DNA of 7,491 nucleotides, taken from the NCBI GenBank assembly GCA_900554895.1, contig USIX01000112.1:1-7491 (forward strand), written 5' to 3'. A program made the position numbers and the translations under genes. Source of the stretch: an uncultured Megamonas sp. Lineage in GTDB: Bacteria > Bacillota > Negativicutes > Selenomonadales > Selenomonadaceae. Below are positions 1 to 6,259 of this stretch, in pieces. The stretch's first letter is position 1, and each line of letters begins with the position of its first letter. The notes under the pieces are model-generated. The model saw only the letters and a list, made by a program, of their open reading frames with translations, ran no database searches and had not been told where the DNA came from.

Positions 1-932
1 TTATTCTTGTCGGCGGTTCTTCCCGTATTCCTGCTGTACAGGAAGCTATCAGAAAATATTTCGGTAAAGAACCTAGCCACGGTGTAAATCCTGATGAATG
101 TGTTGCAGTAGGTGCAGCTGTTCAGGCTGGTATCTTGTCCGGCGAACTCAATGATAAAAACATCGTTTTACTTGATGTAACTCCGCTTTCCCTCGGTATT
201 GAAACGCTTGGCGGTATCTGCACTCGCATGATTGAAAGAAATACGGCAATTCCTACATCTAAGAGTCAGGTATTCTCTACTGCTGCGGACAATCAGCCGG
301 CTGTTACAATCCGCGTATTCCAGGGTGAACGTGAAATGGCTGCCGATAACAAATTACTCGGCACGTTCGAACTTACAGATATTCCGCCGGCTCCAAGAGG
401 AGTTCCGCAGATTCAGGTTACATTCGATATTGACTCCAACGGTATCGTTCATGTATCTGCTAAAGACCTTGGTACAGGCAAAGAACAGAATATCACAATT
501 AAATCTGACAGCGGCATGAGCAAAGAAGATATCGACCGCATGGTTAAAGAAGCTCAGGCTCATGAAGCAGAAGACAAAAAACGCAAAGAAGCCGTAGAAA
601 CGAGAAACAATGCCGATTCTATGGTGTTCCAGGCAGAAAAAACAATTAAAGATTTAGGCGATAAAGCTGATGCAGGTACTGTAGCAAAAGTTAAAGAAGC
701 TATTGAAGGTGTAAAAACAGCATTAAAAGGCAATGACACTGAAGCAATCAAAAAAGCTATGGAAGAACTGCAAAAACCGTTGTATGAAATGAGTGCGGCA
801 GCTTATCAGCAGGCTCAACAGGCGCAGCAGCAGGCAGGCGCAAATGCTGGTGCGGGTGCACAGACTCAGCAGGGTCAGCCGAAAGACGACAATACTGTTG
901 ATGCTGAATTCAAAGACGTAACAGATAAATAA
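1..932 (+). CDS. dnaK: Molecular chaperone DnaK (Hsp70), C-terminal half, cut by left window edge
   Basis: The reading frame is open from base 3 to the TAA at 930-932, giving 309 residues; the true start lies outside the window. It opens in the last part of the nucleotide-binding domain with the adenosine-contact motif [10 protein letters not shown] and the conserved NPDE and [10 protein letters not shown] stretches. The beta substrate-binding domain follows, with [16 protein letters not shown] and the VFQGERE and GIPQ-like ([12 protein letters not shown]) strands. Next comes a charged helical lid (from about [14 protein letters not shown]) and a Gln/Ala/Gly-rich tail ending [10 protein letters not shown], which resembles the usual acidic EEVK-type end. 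DnaK binds exposed hydrophobic segments of client proteins in the cytoplasm and releases them in an ATP cycle driven by DnaJ and GrpE. It is followed in the same direction by dnaJ, the usual Firmicutes order. The length of the visible part matches the family. Identification is secure. Confidence 0.98.
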   Translation, partial: ILVGGSSRIPAVQEAIRKYFGKEPSHGVNPDECVAVGAAVQAGILSGELNDKNIVLLDVTPLSLGIETLGGICTRMIERNTAIPTSKSQVFSTAADNQPAVTIRVFQGEREMAADNKLLGTFELTDIPPAPRGVPQIQVTFDIDSNGIVHVSAKDLGTGKEQNITIKSDSGMSKEDIDRMVKEAQAHEAEDKKRKEAVETRNNADSMVFQAEKTIKDLGDKADAGTVAKVKEAIEGVKTALKGNDTEAIKKAMEELQKPLYEMSAAAYQQAQQAQQQAGANAGAGAQTQQGQPKDDNTVDAEFKDVTDK

Positions 933-950
933 TTTAAAGAAATTGATTTT

Positions 951-988
951 GCATAACTCCAGTTAACTCTCCTTAGCTGGAGTTATGT
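951..988 (+). promoter_or_regulatory. Stem-loop between dnaK and dnaJ without a T-run
   Basis: CATAACTCCAG (952-962) is perfectly complementary to CTGGAGTTATG (977-987). The pairing continues inwards through 963-966 with 973-976 (one G-U pair), giving a stem of about 15 pairs closing a six-base loop, CTCTCC (967-972). The bases after the stem are not T-rich, so this is not a standard intrinsic terminator. A hairpin at this place could be an mRNA processing or stability element, or could lower dnaJ expression relative to dnaK. The structure is seen directly; the role is inferred. Confidence 0.7.
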
Positions 989-1019
989 CAATTAAGCATA
1001 AATTTTCGTTATTAAATTC

Positions 1020-1025
1020 AGGTGG
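1020..1025 (+). promoter_or_regulatory. Ribosome binding site of dnaJ, supporting the GTG start
   Basis: AGGTGG lies six bases before the GTG at 1032. The next in-frame ATG (codon 29) lies inside the J domain, so the GTG is the only start that keeps the conserved N-terminus. Confidence 0.8.
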
Positions 1026-1031
1026 TGCAAA

Positions 1032-2195
1032 GTGAGTACAAAACGCGATTATTATGAAGTTTTAGGCGTTGATAAAAATGCTTCGGAAGCGGATATAAAA
1101 AAAGCTTTCCGTAAAATGGTTTTGAAATACCACCCGGACCGTAACCGTGATAATCCGAAAGAAGCCGAAGAGAAAATGAAAGAAGTAAATGAGGCTTACA
1201 GTGTATTATCCGACCCGAAAAAGAAAGCGCAGTACGACCAGTTCGGTCATGCGGCATTTGACCAGACAGCAGGTGCAGGTGCTGGCGGTTTCGGCGGATT
1301 TGGCGGTTTTGGTCAGGGCGGCGGATTTGACGGCTTCGGTGATATTTTTGATATGTTTTTCGGTAATGGCGGCGGACCTCGCAGCGGCGGTGCCCGCAGA
1401 CGCGGACCTGAACGTGGCGCCGACCTTCGCTATAATCTGACTATTACTTTTGAAGAAGCTGCTTTCGGTAAAACGGCTTCTCTCAATATACCTCGTACGA
1501 AGGAATGTCCAGACTGTCATGGTACGGGGGCAGCAGCCGGTACTCATCCGGAAACATGTCCAGACTGTCATGGCACAGGTACAGTACAGTCAGTGCAGAA
1601 TACTCCGTTCGGCCGTATGGTCAACCAGCATCCGTGCTCTCGCTGCGGCGGTACGGGTCAGATTATCAAGACACCGTGTAAGACATGCGGCGGAAAAGGC
1701 GTTAAATCAGTCCGCTCCAAAGTGGAAGTTAAAATTCCGGCAGGTGTGGACAGCGGCAACCGTATCCGTGTAGCGGGTGAAGGCGATGCCGGTGTTCGTG
1801 GCGGTTCAACAGGCGATTTATACGTATATATTACTGTAAAACCGCACAAATTCTTCCAGCGTGAAGGCAGTGAAGTCATTTGCGAAGTTCCGATTACATT
1901 CGTGCAGGCGGCACTGGGGGATACTATTGAAGTGCCGACGCTCGACGGAAAAGTGGAAATGAAAATTCCGGAAGGAATACAGTCCGGTACTGTGATGCGT
2001 CTTCGCGGTAAAGGTATACCGTATCTCAGAAGTACAGGACGCGGTGACCAGCATGTGCGCATAAAAGTTTTGACTCCGCAGAAATTGACGGCTAAACAGA
2101 AAGAACTGCTTCGTGAATTTGCCGGTATTAAAAATGATAAGGCCAATCCGGAACAGGAAAGTTTCTTTAAGACATTGAAAAATCTATTTAAGTAA
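1032..2195 (+). CDS. dnaJ: Co-chaperone DnaJ (Hsp40, type I)
   Basis: This is a complete 387-residue DnaJ, about the usual family length, starting at GTG. Residues 1-70 form the J domain ([13 protein letters not shown]) with the HPD motif at 34-36 that stimulates DnaK ATPase. A long Gly/Phe-rich linker covers about 76-118. Four zinc-binding CxxCxGxG repeats begin at Cys159, Cys176, Cys202 and Cys216, and all eight cysteines are present, giving two zinc sites. Two C-terminal beta client-binding domains and a short dimerisation tail complete the protein. DnaJ delivers unfolded proteins to DnaK in the cytoplasm. It lies 99 bases after dnaK on the same strand, so the two are probably co-transcribed, with a stem-loop between them. 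No promoter of its own is obvious in the gap. A two-directional terminator follows directly after the stop codon. Nothing is missing or broken. Confidence 0.98.
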   Translation: MSTKRDYYEVLGVDKNASEADIKKAFRKMVLKYHPDRNRDNPKEAEEKMKEVNEAYSVLSDPKKKAQYDQFGHAAFDQTAGAGAGGFGGFGGFGQGGGFDGFGDIFDMFFGNGGGPRSGGARRRGPERGADLRYNLTITFEEAAFGKTASLNIPRTKECPDCHGTGAAAGTHPETCPDCHGTGTVQSVQNTPFGRMVNQHPCSRCGGTGQIIKTPCKTCGGKGVKSVRSKVEVKIPAGVDSGNRIRVAGEGDAGVRGGSTGDLYVYITVKPHKFFQREGSEVICEVPITFVQAALGDTIEVPTLDGKVEMKIPEGIQSGTVMRLRGKGIPYLRSTGRGDQHVRIKVLTPQKLTAKQKELLREFAGIKNDKANPEQESFFKTLKNLFK

Positions 2196-2196
2196 T

Positions 2197-2242
2197 AAAA
2201 AACAGACTGCGTTTTTATTTAAAACGTTCAGTCTGTTTTTTT
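2197..2242. terminator. Two-directional intrinsic terminator between dnaJ and the convergent DUF262 gene
   Basis: A-run plus CAGACTG (2197-2209) pairs with CAGTCTG plus T-run (2229-2242). Inner pairing of CGTTTT (2210-2215) with AAAACG (2221-2226) extends the stem past a two-base bulge. T-runs are present on both strands, so it can end dnaJ transcription rightwards and the convergent gene leftwards. Confidence 0.9.
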
Positions 2243-2246
2243 CTGT

Positions 2247-3956
2247 TTATTTTTTTATATTGAAAGCGGGATACGGCCAGATTTTCAGTATTAAATCGGT
2301 CAATAAATTAGTACGGCGGCGTATCGTCTGTTTATTCCAAATTTCACAGGCGGCTATAAACTGGTTTAATTTCAGATGACTGCGCTTAAATCCGTTTTCA
2401 CCGTTTAATTTTTCAGTAAAGGATTTACTGCCCATTTCGCTGTTATAGCCGGTGAGTGTAAGATTGCCAAGTGTATGCAGATAAACTTTCTGTATCTCTC
2501 GCCAGTTTCCGCCGAGCATTTTTTGCCAGTCATCGTTCAGTTCCGGCGACTGCGGCATGACGTGTTCTACTGTATAATTGTCTCTTATTATATCAATCGG
2601 CTCTTTATGATAATGATTTTCCAGCATTTCCAGCAGATAATTCTTCAGCCGGAAATGATAAATATCTTTTGTCTGTAATTTTTCCCGCACTTCATAATCT
2701 GTGGGAAATGCTCTGTACGCAGTTTTCAGAATATATTCTTTCAGCACGCTGTTTACATAATCCGATTTATTTATTTTATTGTAGAAAACGGCGAAAGTCT
2801 TGTTCAGTGAATTTGTTGGCATTTCGCAGATAGTACGCCGTACAATATAACTAATTGTAGTTTTTATAATCAGAATAAAATCCTTTTTTGCCAAAATACT
2901 GCATTTGTAATCGTGATACAGTTGCAGGAAAAAAGGATATGCCACATGACAGTCAATCATGCGTATCTGTTTCCAGTACACGCAAAGTTCATTATCCGTT
3001 TCCTGATTTAATTCAATGGCTGCATAATATCTGGCATAGATGAAAATTTCTTTTAGAATGCTCTCTTTTGTTAAGTTCTGCTCGATATAATAGCGTTTAA
3101 ACTGCTCATATACATCATTGACTTTACAGATACGACCGCCATTGTATTTTACTGTCAGAAAATCGCGTATGAAGTAATCGAATTTTTCCAGATAAGCATA
3201 CTGTCCGAAGGCTTCTTCCATCGGTTTCCAGTATGTCGTGTATAATCTGCTCTGTTCTTTTGCCGTCAAATCCATCAATAAATAATTGCGTAGCAAATCC
3301 GACTGCGATAAATCCTTGCCGGTGGAATTCATACTTTCAAAAATAAGCTGCGGATTATCCTTGTCTTTGTCCAGTGCAATTGCAACTAAACTCAGATGCA
3401 GTATTCCAAGATAGATTTCATCCAGATTACTGCCGTATTTTTCTATCTGTCGGTAGAAATAGTCATAGCATTCCATTATCCGTACAGACGGTACGGTAAG
3501 CGTGAATTCCGTCTGTTCCAAAAGTTTTATATACGTTTCCCGGTCCTGTGTGCCCAGCAGCAGTTTATATCTGTCGTTTTCCGTTTCATCAGCGTTAAAC
3601 AGAAACTGATTATTCAGCTTTCGCTTGTTTATCAGTCCGGCGGTAATTTTATTTTCCGAAACGTAGCGTCGCAATGCGCAGATAAGCAGTGATAAACTTG
3701 TAAGCCGCTGCTGTCCGTCAATGAGCATCAGCTGCTGCGGCCGTCCTGCCGGCGTTCCCATATCTATATATACAATCGAACCGATAAAATGTGTCTGTTC
3801 CTTCGTAAAACGGCCTGCCCGTCTAATATCTTCCCACAGTTGTTGAAACTGTTTTTTCTCCCAGCTGAAATTACGCTGAAAAATCGGTACTATGAATTGG
3901 CGCGATGTATTTAAGAGTTTCTGCAATGTAGCTTCTCCGGCTTTCAAATTGTTCAT
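2247..3956 (-). CDS. DUF262-DUF1524 protein, GmrSD-like (type IV) restriction enzyme candidate
   Basis: This 569-residue single-chain protein has the two halves of GmrSD-type enzymes. The N-terminal DUF262 (ParB/Srx-like fold) shows PIFQRNFSW at 24-32, IDGQQRLTSL at 79-88 and FESMNSTGKDLSQSDLLRN at 206-224. A long helical linker follows. The C-terminal DUF1524 HNH-type nuclease region shows EHVMPQ at 464-469 and HTLGNLTLTGYN at 494-505, followed by SKSF at 510-513. In known GmrSD and BrxU-like proteins, DUF262 couples nucleotide binding to cleavage of modified (for example glucosylated hydroxymethylcytosine) phage DNA by the HNH domain. SspE of phosphorothioate-based systems has related domains, but no dnd or ssp genes are visible here. 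All core motifs look intact. The ATG at 3956 directly abuts the GGGGAG ribosome site; TTG at 3945-3947 (codon 4) is spaced normally from it and may be the true start. It is divergent from the PLD-ATPase gene. The domain call is firm; the substrate is unknown. Confidence 0.88.
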   Translation of the reverse strand: MNNLKAGEATLQKLLNTSRQFIVPIFQRNFSWEKKQFQQLWEDIRRAGRFTKEQTHFIGSIVYIDMGTPAGRPQQLMLIDGQQRLTSLSLLICALRRYVSENKITAGLINKRKLNNQFLFNADETENDRYKLLLGTQDRETYIKLLEQTEFTLTVPSVRIMECYDYFYRQIEKYGSNLDEIYLGILHLSLVAIALDKDKDNPQLIFESMNSTGKDLSQSDLLRNYLLMDLTAKEQSRLYTTYWKPMEEAFGQYAYLEKFDYFIRDFLTVKYNGGRICKVNDVYEQFKRYYIEQNLTKESILKEIFIYARYYAAIELNQETDNELCVYWKQIRMIDCHVAYPFFLQLYHDYKCSILAKKDFILIIKTTISYIVRRTICEMPTNSLNKTFAVFYNKINKSDYVNSVLKEYILKTAYRAFPTDYEVREKLQTKDIYHFRLKNYLLEMLENHYHKEPIDIIRDNYTVEHVMPQSPELNDDWQKMLGGNWREIQKVYLHTLGNLTLTGYNSEMGSKSFTEKLNGENGFKRSHLKLNQFIAACEIWNKQTIRRRTNLLTDLILKIWPYPAFNIKK

Positions 3957-3962
3957 CTCCCC
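3957..3962 (-). promoter_or_regulatory. Ribosome binding site of the DUF262 gene, pointing to a TTG start
   Basis: Read on the minus strand, GGGGAG runs straight into the ATG at 3956-3954 with no spacer, which is too close for that start. The match to the ribosomal consensus continues into the ATG (GGAGATGA against GGAGGTGA). The in-frame TTG at 3947-3945 lies nine bases after GGGGAG, a normal distance. The protein may therefore begin three residues later. Confidence 0.55.
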
Positions 3963-3983
3963 GTTTATATCGTTCTGATTTTT

Positions 3984-3992
3984 ATTATAACA
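3984..3992 (-). promoter_or_regulatory. Extended -10 promoter for the DUF262 gene
   Basis: On the minus strand the bases read TGTTATAAT, a perfect extended -10 element (TGn plus TATAAT). No good -35 hexamer is seen 16-18 bases upstream, which the extended -10 can compensate for. The predicted start of transcription near 3977 leaves a leader of about 20 bases containing the ribosome site. Confidence 0.6.
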
Positions 3993-4018
3993 AAATTCAA
4001 TGCAATTTATACCGCTCT

Positions 4019-4047
4019 TTGTATTTTAAGCGTCGTTATGTTAAAAT
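4019..4047 (+). promoter_or_regulatory. Candidate promoter for the PLD-ATPase gene (distal)
   Basis: TTGTAT (4019-4024) and TAAAAT (4042-4047) are separated by 17 bases, and TG at 4039-4040 makes an extended -10. Transcription would begin near 4054, giving a leader of about 80 bases that contains the hairpin at 4058-4080. It stands back to back with the minus-strand promoter at 3984-3992. Confidence 0.45.
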
Positions 4048-4048
4048 A
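4022..4048. repeat. Inverted repeat covering the plus-strand promoter, operator candidate
   Basis: TATTTTAA (4022-4029) is the exact reverse complement of TTAAAATA (4041-4048), with 11 bases between and centres 19 bases apart. It overlaps both the -35 and -10 of the candidate promoter, as an operator would. The arms are pure A/T in an A/T-rich gap, so chance is a real alternative. Confidence 0.35.
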
Positions 4049-4057
4049 ATATCGTTT

Positions 4058-4083
4058 AAAGCCTTATTTTGTAAGGTTTTTTT
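4058..4083 (+). terminator. Small terminator-like hairpin in the leader of the PLD-ATPase gene
   Basis: AAAGCCTTA (4058-4066) pairs with TAAGGTTTT (4072-4080), including one G-T pair, around the loop TTTTG; a run of seven T spans 4077-4083. The G/C core is only two pairs, so it would be a weak terminator. Its place between the distal promoter and the ribosome site suits attenuation of the downstream gene. Confidence 0.4.
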
Positions 4084-4084
4084 A

Positions 4085-4113
4085 TTATCAGTGAAATTAT
4101 TTATGTATATATA
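4085..4113 (+). promoter_or_regulatory. Alternative proximal promoter for the PLD-ATPase gene
   Basis: TTATCA (4085-4090) and TATATA (4108-4113) are spaced by 17 bases. A transcript from here would start near 4120, just before the ribosome site, and would avoid the hairpin at 4058-4080. Both boxes are imperfect. Confidence 0.3.
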
Positions 4114-4121
4114 CAGAAAAT

Positions 4122-4128
4122 GAGGAGG
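4122..4128 (+). promoter_or_regulatory. Strong ribosome binding site of the PLD-ATPase gene
   Basis: GAGGAGG lies seven bases before the ATG at 4136, separated by a T-rich spacer. It fixes the start of this otherwise unfamiliar protein. Confidence 0.85.
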
Positions 4129-4135
4129 TTTTTTC

Positions 4136-6139
4136 ATGGCACACCGTAAAACCAAGCAGCATACGGTAAATGTTGTAATGGCAAAATTCAGTGCTCCCGA
4201 TAGTTTTTCTTATTTAGACCTGTTTGAAGGTTATGATGAATTATATGCCGTTAATTTTGTCAGCAATCTTGATTTTTTAACGCAAATCATGCCGTTTTTT
4301 ACAAAGACGGAGGTAATCTTCGGTAATCCCGCTATTGTGCCGACACGGCTTGATACGACTTTTGCCATGCAAAAGGAAACATTGTGTGAAATTTATAAAA
4401 GCGAACAGTATGAACAGCTTAAGCAGAGAATAGATGATGACAGCTTAAAAATATTTCTTGCCGATGCACCCCTTTATCCGGAAAAATTATTTTGTTTAAA
4501 AAATAATGAAGGTAAAACACGTGTAATTATCGGTTCTGCCAATTTTGACCAGCTTGCATCCAATTGTGACAGAAATGCTTCGATTATATGTTTTGATGAT
4601 GAAGCGGCTTATACGTATTATATTAATTTGTTTGAACAGTTTAAGAATGAACACAGTTATATTCTGGATAAAACAGCAGCACAGATAACATTTGAAGATA
4701 AACAGATTTTGGAAAATCTGCCGATACTGCATAAAGCCCAGGCAAACAGTGAACATATTTATCAGTCTGCACCGAAATCCACTATCGTGAAGATGACGGA
4801 ATATATCGCTGATATTGAACGATTGGCGAAGGACTTTGTTGAATTGCCGAAGCCGGACCGCAAAGGACAGTCGCAGATAACACCGGACAGAATTGTTTCC
4901 ATTAAAACGAAAACTCTTGATAATATGGCGGCACGCCGTGCCAAATTTGAAAAATTCATGCCGCAACTCGTTATTGAACCGGAAAAGGAACGCGCTTTTT
5001 ACAATGACCGTGAATATAATCTGCGTCCGTACCGTGAAGATGTCAAACGCGATGCACAGACGTATCTGGAATATATGGAAGGTTTTAATACTGCCGTACC
5101 TGCAAAAAATGTAGCACCGTTAAAATTCGAGTATTTTAAATTGATGTCATGGTGCTTTCTTTCACCGTTTCTTGCGCGTATCCGCACTACTATCCGTGAA
5201 GCTACCGTTACGGATGAGGTGTTTACCTATCCGATAGTGGCACTGCTTTGCGGCCAGTCCAATGCTGGTAAGACAATTTACGCATCGCTTTTGATAAAGA
5301 TGATGACAGACTCTTCCCTGTATAAAGCCTTCGGGCAGAGCAACTTTACCAAGACGCGTGTTGACGCTCTTTTGTCCGATATAAAAGGACTGCCGATTTT
5401 AATTGACGATATTACGCAGACGCAGTTTACCAACAATAGCGGTAACATCATCAAACAGGAAGAACGTATTATACGCGAAAATAAACCGGAAAATCTCAAT
5501 TATTATCCGGCAATGCTTTTAACGGCTAACAAAGACTTAAACAGTTTAAAAAATGAACTTACCAAACGAATGGTCGTCTTTCATGTAAATGCCAGCTGGA
5601 ACAATGAATTCACCCGTCAGCGCAAAAGTCCGTGTTCGGCTTTAATTCAGAAAATGCGCAATGACCTTTACAGTGAATATCTGCGCCGTATTATACCGCA
5701 TATCAACCGCTATTTAAGTGAAATTACCGATATCGGTTCCAGTACGACTGATTTGTATAATATCAGTTCGGAAGTAATCTTATCCATCTTTAAAGACTGT
5801 AAATTGGATATTCCGCCTTATATGCGTTCTTTAACTATGCAGGATTATTTTGACAGCAAGGCCGTAAATGAAATAATGATAAAATTTTTCCATCGGCAGT
5901 ACCGTTTAAATCGTGATTTCTTTGCGATTAACAAGAAAAATAATCAACTTATTTTTGAAGATAAAAGCTCATCTTCTGTTGGCAAAATGACACCGATGAA
6001 AATTGTCGAATCTCTGCCGCCGGAATTGGAAGCCGATGTTGTCGGTGATAAAATCATCATGCGTCTTGACAGTGCCGTAAGTTTCTTCGGTATAAACTTT
6101 AAGGAACAAAGTATACTGGAACGGCTGTTTAACCGATAA
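4136..6139 (+). CDS. Phospholipase-D-like / P-loop ATPase fusion protein, putative defence protein
   Basis: This 667-residue protein has no function I can name. Residues 1 to about 175 resemble a single-motif PLD-superfamily domain: an opening strand-helix region, then PEKLFCL (114-120) and VIIGSANFDQLAS (130-142), in the position of the HxK...GSxN motif. The histidine of HxK is replaced by Pro114, while Lys116, Ser134 and Asn136 remain, so ordinary PLD nuclease chemistry is doubtful. A charged, basic linker covers about 215-320. A P-loop ATPase follows: Walker A GQSNAGKT (373-380), Walker B ILIDDI (421-426), a sensor-1-like LLTANKD (461-467) and a candidate arginine finger Arg478 in TKRMVVF. 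The order and spacing recall AAA+ or SF3 helicase-type motors. A helical C-terminal region of about 180 residues shows no familiar motif. No signal peptide or membrane segment is seen, so it is probably cytoplasmic. It is divergent from the GmrSD-like gene and has a strong ribosome site. NgoFVII-like PLD restriction enzymes are a distant analogy only. Confidence 0.75.
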   Translation: MAHRKTKQHTVNVVMAKFSAPDSFSYLDLFEGYDELYAVNFVSNLDFLTQIMPFFTKTEVIFGNPAIVPTRLDTTFAMQKETLCEIYKSEQYEQLKQRIDDDSLKIFLADAPLYPEKLFCLKNNEGKTRVIIGSANFDQLASNCDRNASIICFDDEAAYTYYINLFEQFKNEHSYILDKTAAQITFEDKQILENLPILHKAQANSEHIYQSAPKSTIVKMTEYIADIERLAKDFVELPKPDRKGQSQITPDRIVSIKTKTLDNMAARRAKFEKFMPQLVIEPEKERAFYNDREYNLRPYREDVKRDAQTYLEYMEGFNTAVPAKNVAPLKFEYFKLMSWCFLSPFLARIRTTIREATVTDEVFTYPIVALLCGQSNAGKTIYASLLIKMMTDSSLYKAFGQSNFTKTRVDALLSDIKGLPILIDDITQTQFTNNSGNIIKQEERIIRENKPENLNYYPAMLLTANKDLNSLKNELTKRMVVFHVNASWNNEFTRQRKSPCSALIQKMRNDLYSEYLRRIIPHINRYLSEITDIGSSTTDLYNISSEVILSIFKDCKLDIPPYMRSLTMQDYFDSKAVNEIMIKFFHRQYRLNRDFFAINKKNNQLIFEDKSSSSVGKMTPMKIVESLPPELEADVVGDKIIMRLDSAVSFFGINFKEQSILERLFNR

Positions 6140-6183
6140 AAATATTTATTTGTCGATTTCTCTGCTCGTTGAAAAAATCGAAT

Positions 6184-6204
6184 AAAAAAATGCCTGTTTG
6201 GCAT
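6184..6204 (-). terminator. Short terminator-like hairpin on the minus strand, backup for the symporter gene
   Basis: ATGCC (6190-6194) pairs with GGCAT (6200-6204) around a five-base loop. The run of seven A at 6184-6190 becomes a T-run after the hairpin on the minus strand. The stem is only five pairs, so it probably catches read-through past the stronger hairpin at 6219-6255. Confidence 0.45.
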
Positions 6205-6218
6205 AATGTAAATAATAA

Positions 6219-6255
6219 GAAAGGCAGTATCTAAAAAAACGGATACTGCCTTTTC
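6219..6255. terminator. Two-directional terminator between the PLD-ATPase gene and the symporter gene
   Basis: AAAGGCAGTATC (6220-6231) is perfectly complementary to GATACTGCCTTT (6242-6253), a 12-pair stem with a ten-base A-rich loop. The plus strand ends in TTTT and the minus strand continues T-rich (TTTCTTATTATT), so it can serve both convergent genes. It lies only a few bases after the symporter stop. Confidence 0.85.
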
Positions 6256-6259
6256 GTCG

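Noticed and set aside
135..932. A separate gene starting at TTG 135
   Set aside because: The frame continues upstream to the window edge with conserved DnaK sequence, so 135 is an internal codon.
951..988. CIRCE (HrcA-binding) element between dnaK and dnaJ
   Set aside because: The arms do not match the TTAGCACTC/GAGTGCTAA consensus and the spacer is not nine bases.
1276..1385. Tandem repeat in the GGC/GGT-rich stretch of dnaJ
   Set aside because: This is the normal Gly/Phe-rich linker of DnaJ encoded by similar codons, not an independent repeat.
1658..2146. Antisense open frame of 162 codons over dnaJ
   Set aside because: It lies wholly within the well-conserved dnaJ frame, has no ribosome site and shows no recognisable protein features.
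4496..4966. Antisense open frame of 156 codons over the PLD-ATPase gene
   Set aside because: The translation is rich in Cys, Phe and Arg without any domain, and it is opposite a coherent coding frame.
6153..6181. Inverted repeat TCGATTT/AAATCGA after the PLD-ATPase gene
   Set aside because: It has a seven-base stem with a 15-base loop and no T-run on the plus strand; the hairpin at 6219-6255 is a much better terminator.
2196..6255. Attachment sites or terminal repeats at the ends of the two-gene cassette
   Set aside because: The two flanking terminators share no sequence, and no direct repeats or integrase gene were seen.
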